NCBI GenBank assembly: GCA_965224675.1
Contig: CBDDAA010000004.1
Span: 1-64,000, forward strand
Origin: UBA7957 sp965224675
GTDB taxonomy: Bacteria; Pseudomonadota; Gammaproteobacteria; Granulosicoccales; Granulosicoccaceae
Reading direction: 5' to 3'
DNA length: 64,000 bases
This document shows positions 62,890-64,000 of this stretch, piece by piece. The position numbers and the translations under genes are program-made. Position 1 is the first letter of the stretch; the number at the start of each line of letters is the position of its first letter. The notes under the pieces are model-generated. The model was not told the origin of the DNA, made no database searches, and was given only the letters and a program-made list of their open reading frames with translations.

Positions 62890-62909
62890 CTTGAGCGTCC
62901 GCTTAAATT

Positions 62910-63719
62910 TTATTCCTGTTTGTTTGCTGTTTGTTCCTGGTTTCCTGCAGCCGAGACGCAGATATCGATGGCGTCGTGTCGCCAAAATTCCTGATCTAGC
63001 TCAACCACTTCGTTATATTGATCAAGTATGGCTCTTGATAAATAAAGACTGGGTGTTCCGACGGCAACACCGAGGGCTTTGGCGGGTACTTCAGGTAATG
63101 CAGTGGGTCGCATATTGATTTGTGTCCGGTGTTCGATAATGCCAAATTTTTTAGCCATCAAATCAGTCATGGATTGATCGAGCTGGAAATCAAGCAGGCC
63201 AGGACAGCGTTTGGCTTTAACATGAATTTGCTCCACCAGCACCGCCCTTTCATCGACGGTTCGCAGGCGGTTAATAACAAAAACCGGGTCACCAACGCCA
63301 CAAGCTAAAAGCCTGCTTAGCCACTTCGGTGCTGAAATCTGTTGTTTGGCCAATATCTTTGTACCAGCAACACGCCCCTGCCTGGAAACACTCTCAGTAA
63401 AGCTGGTGTTTGCGGTCGGGTCATAACAAACTCGCGGTGGTGAGACAAACCATCCCCTGCGTTCTTCACGAAAAATAAGGCCTTCAGCTTCCATTCTGCC
63501 CAATGCCTGACGAACAGTAACCCGAGTAATTGAAAACTCATCGGATAATGTTCGTTCAGGAGGAAACTTACTGCCCGCAGGCATAGATCCGGCTTCAATC
63601 AGTGCGGCGAAATGATCTCTGAATCGCATATAGTAGGGGATTTTGCGATCCCAGGATTCTCGATTTTGCCTAGCTATTGACCAGTGAATCGTTTGTGGTA
63701 TAGTCCAAGTATCACTCAT
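62910..63719 (-). CDS. GntR-family regulator with UTRA domain (HutC/PhnF subfamily)
   Basis: 269 residues. A winged-helix GntR domain (about 25-95, with PAGSKFPPERTLSDEFSITRVTVRQALGRME in blocks) is followed by a UTRA ligand-binding domain (from about 110, with VFVINRLRTVDERAVLVEQIHV and the end LDQEFWRHDAIDICV). HutC-type regulators bind small metabolites such as urocanate or amino sugars and are released from DNA. The start is uncertain: the ATG at 63719 leaves about 24 residues before the usual domain start, and a near-consensus operator lies within its first codons. It probably controls the adjacent importer and itself. Confidence 0.9.
   Translation of the reverse strand: MSDTWTIPQTIHWSIARQNRESWDRKIPYYMRFRDHFAALIEAGSMPAGSKFPPERTLSDEFSITRVTVRQALGRMEAEGLIFREERRGWFVSPPRVCYDPTANTSFTESVSRQGRVAGTKILAKQQISAPKWLSRLLACGVGDPVFVINRLRTVDERAVLVEQIHVKAKRCPGLLDFQLDQSMTDLMAKKFGIIEHRTQINMRPTALPEVPAKALGVAVGTPSLYLSRAILDQYNEVVELDQEFWRHDAIDICVSAAGNQEQTANKQE
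63696..63707 (-). promoter_or_regulatory. Probable autoregulatory GntR operator
   Basis: tggtatagtcca matches the two operators at 62072-62106 at 11 of 12 positions against tggtatagacca. It lies over the first codons of the regulator frame (if 63719 is the true start) or just upstream of a later start, consistent with autoregulation. Confidence 0.55.
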
Positions 63720-63831
63720 GCATCAACTCTACGATTAACCGCGACACATGTCAATTAAGACGACCAGGAATGCTCTGACGGAAAATACAGGGCAAAGCGT
63801 TTAGAGTGACGGCTAAGCTTGTGATAATGTG

Positions 63832-64000
63832 ATGACCCCTTATGCACTGACGCTAATCGGAAATGCCAAATCAGCCCCCCTGGAAACCGATCAGATAGAA
63901 CAGGTTTGTCAGCGTTTGAATCTGCGAGGTGAGACTCGTCGCTGGTTAGCGAAAAACGAGGCCTGTGATCTATTATTTACTACCCGCCTTAGCGCGAAAA
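63832..64000 (+). CDS. serB: Probable phosphoserine phosphatase SerB, N-terminal part
   Basis: An open frame from the ATG at 63832 to the window end (56 codons seen). The start MTPYALTLIGNAKSAP followed by RWLAKNEACDLLF looks like the ACT-like N-terminal extension of bacterial SerB enzymes; the catalytic HAD domain lies beyond the window. It would convert phosphoserine to serine. It is divergent from the GntR gene; 112 bases separate them. Confidence 0.5.
   Translation, partial: MTPYALTLIGNAKSAPLETDQIEQVCQRLNLRGETRRWLAKNEACDLLFTTRLSAK

Noticed and set aside
62910..63719. Naming the regulator phnF
   Set aside because: No phosphonate uptake or cleavage genes are in the window; the neighbours are amino-acid importer genes.

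Overview
The window is a stretch of a gammaproteobacterial chromosome. The evidence is the division and cell-wall (dcw) cluster order murF-mraY-murD-ftsW-murG-murC-ddl-ftsQ-ftsA-ftsZ-lpxC followed by a DciA-type gene and secA, then argJ, a mutT-type Nudix gene, zapD, coaE and pilDCB, plus lpxC and bamD, which imply an LPS-containing outer membrane. Base composition is moderate and fairly AT-rich. I cannot place it below class. The mix of amino-acid ABC importers, a Tat-exported superoxide-reductase-like protein and a di-heme cytochrome c fits a free-living aerobic or microaerobic heterotroph, but that is inference.

Layout. 1-12.7 kb: peptidoglycan synthesis and division genes. The first 6.6 kb carry about fifteen single-base frame changes (murF, mraY, murD, murG, murC and the end of ftsW), whereas ddl to lpxC are intact. 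12.8-19.6 kb: dciA, a 268-bp MITE-like element in the dciA/secA intergenic region, secA, argJ, mutT-like, zapD, coaE. 19.7-33.2 kb: type IV pilus locus (pilD, pilC, pilB, two tandem pilins behind a sigma-54 promoter, pilR, pilS), interleaved with two alkaline-phosphatase-superfamily membrane proteins and a lipoprotein. 33.5-38.9 kb: bamD, rluD, pgeF and clpB with a textbook sigma-32 promoter. 39.1-47.3 kb: accessory region with a secreted beta-helix protein, DUF2461, a GC-rich RidA gene, a WYL regulator, an integron-like attC site with a small inverted-repeat element and a PIN-toxin remnant, a Rap1a-like gene with a lipoprotein, a DUF2975/XRE pair, and a LysE exporter. 47.5-50.3 kb: PP2C phosphatase, gltX, tRNA-Ala(GGC).

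50.5-55.7 kb: a transport-plus-oxidation operon (ABC ATPase, permease, carboxymuconolactone-decarboxylase-like protein, isopenicillin-N-synthase-like oxygenase, M29/NicX-like protein) with a divergent binding protein. It looks like uptake and oxidative breakdown of an unidentified amino-acid-like or N-heterocyclic compound. 56.4-59.4 kb: an apparent redox-stress operon (Tat superoxide-reductase-like protein, cytochrome c4-like protein, a decayed cupredoxin gene, ECF sigma factor, zinc-finger anti-sigma). 59.7-63.7 kb: a second polar amino-acid ABC importer with a HutC/PhnF-type GntR regulator and matching operator sites. The window ends in the start of a probable serB.

The best candidates for something little described are the 50.5-55.7 kb operon, the superoxide-reductase-like/ECF operon with its dead cupredoxin, and the pilin locus flanked by phosphotransferase-type enzymes. 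All functional claims rest on reading motifs by eye; no database search was run.
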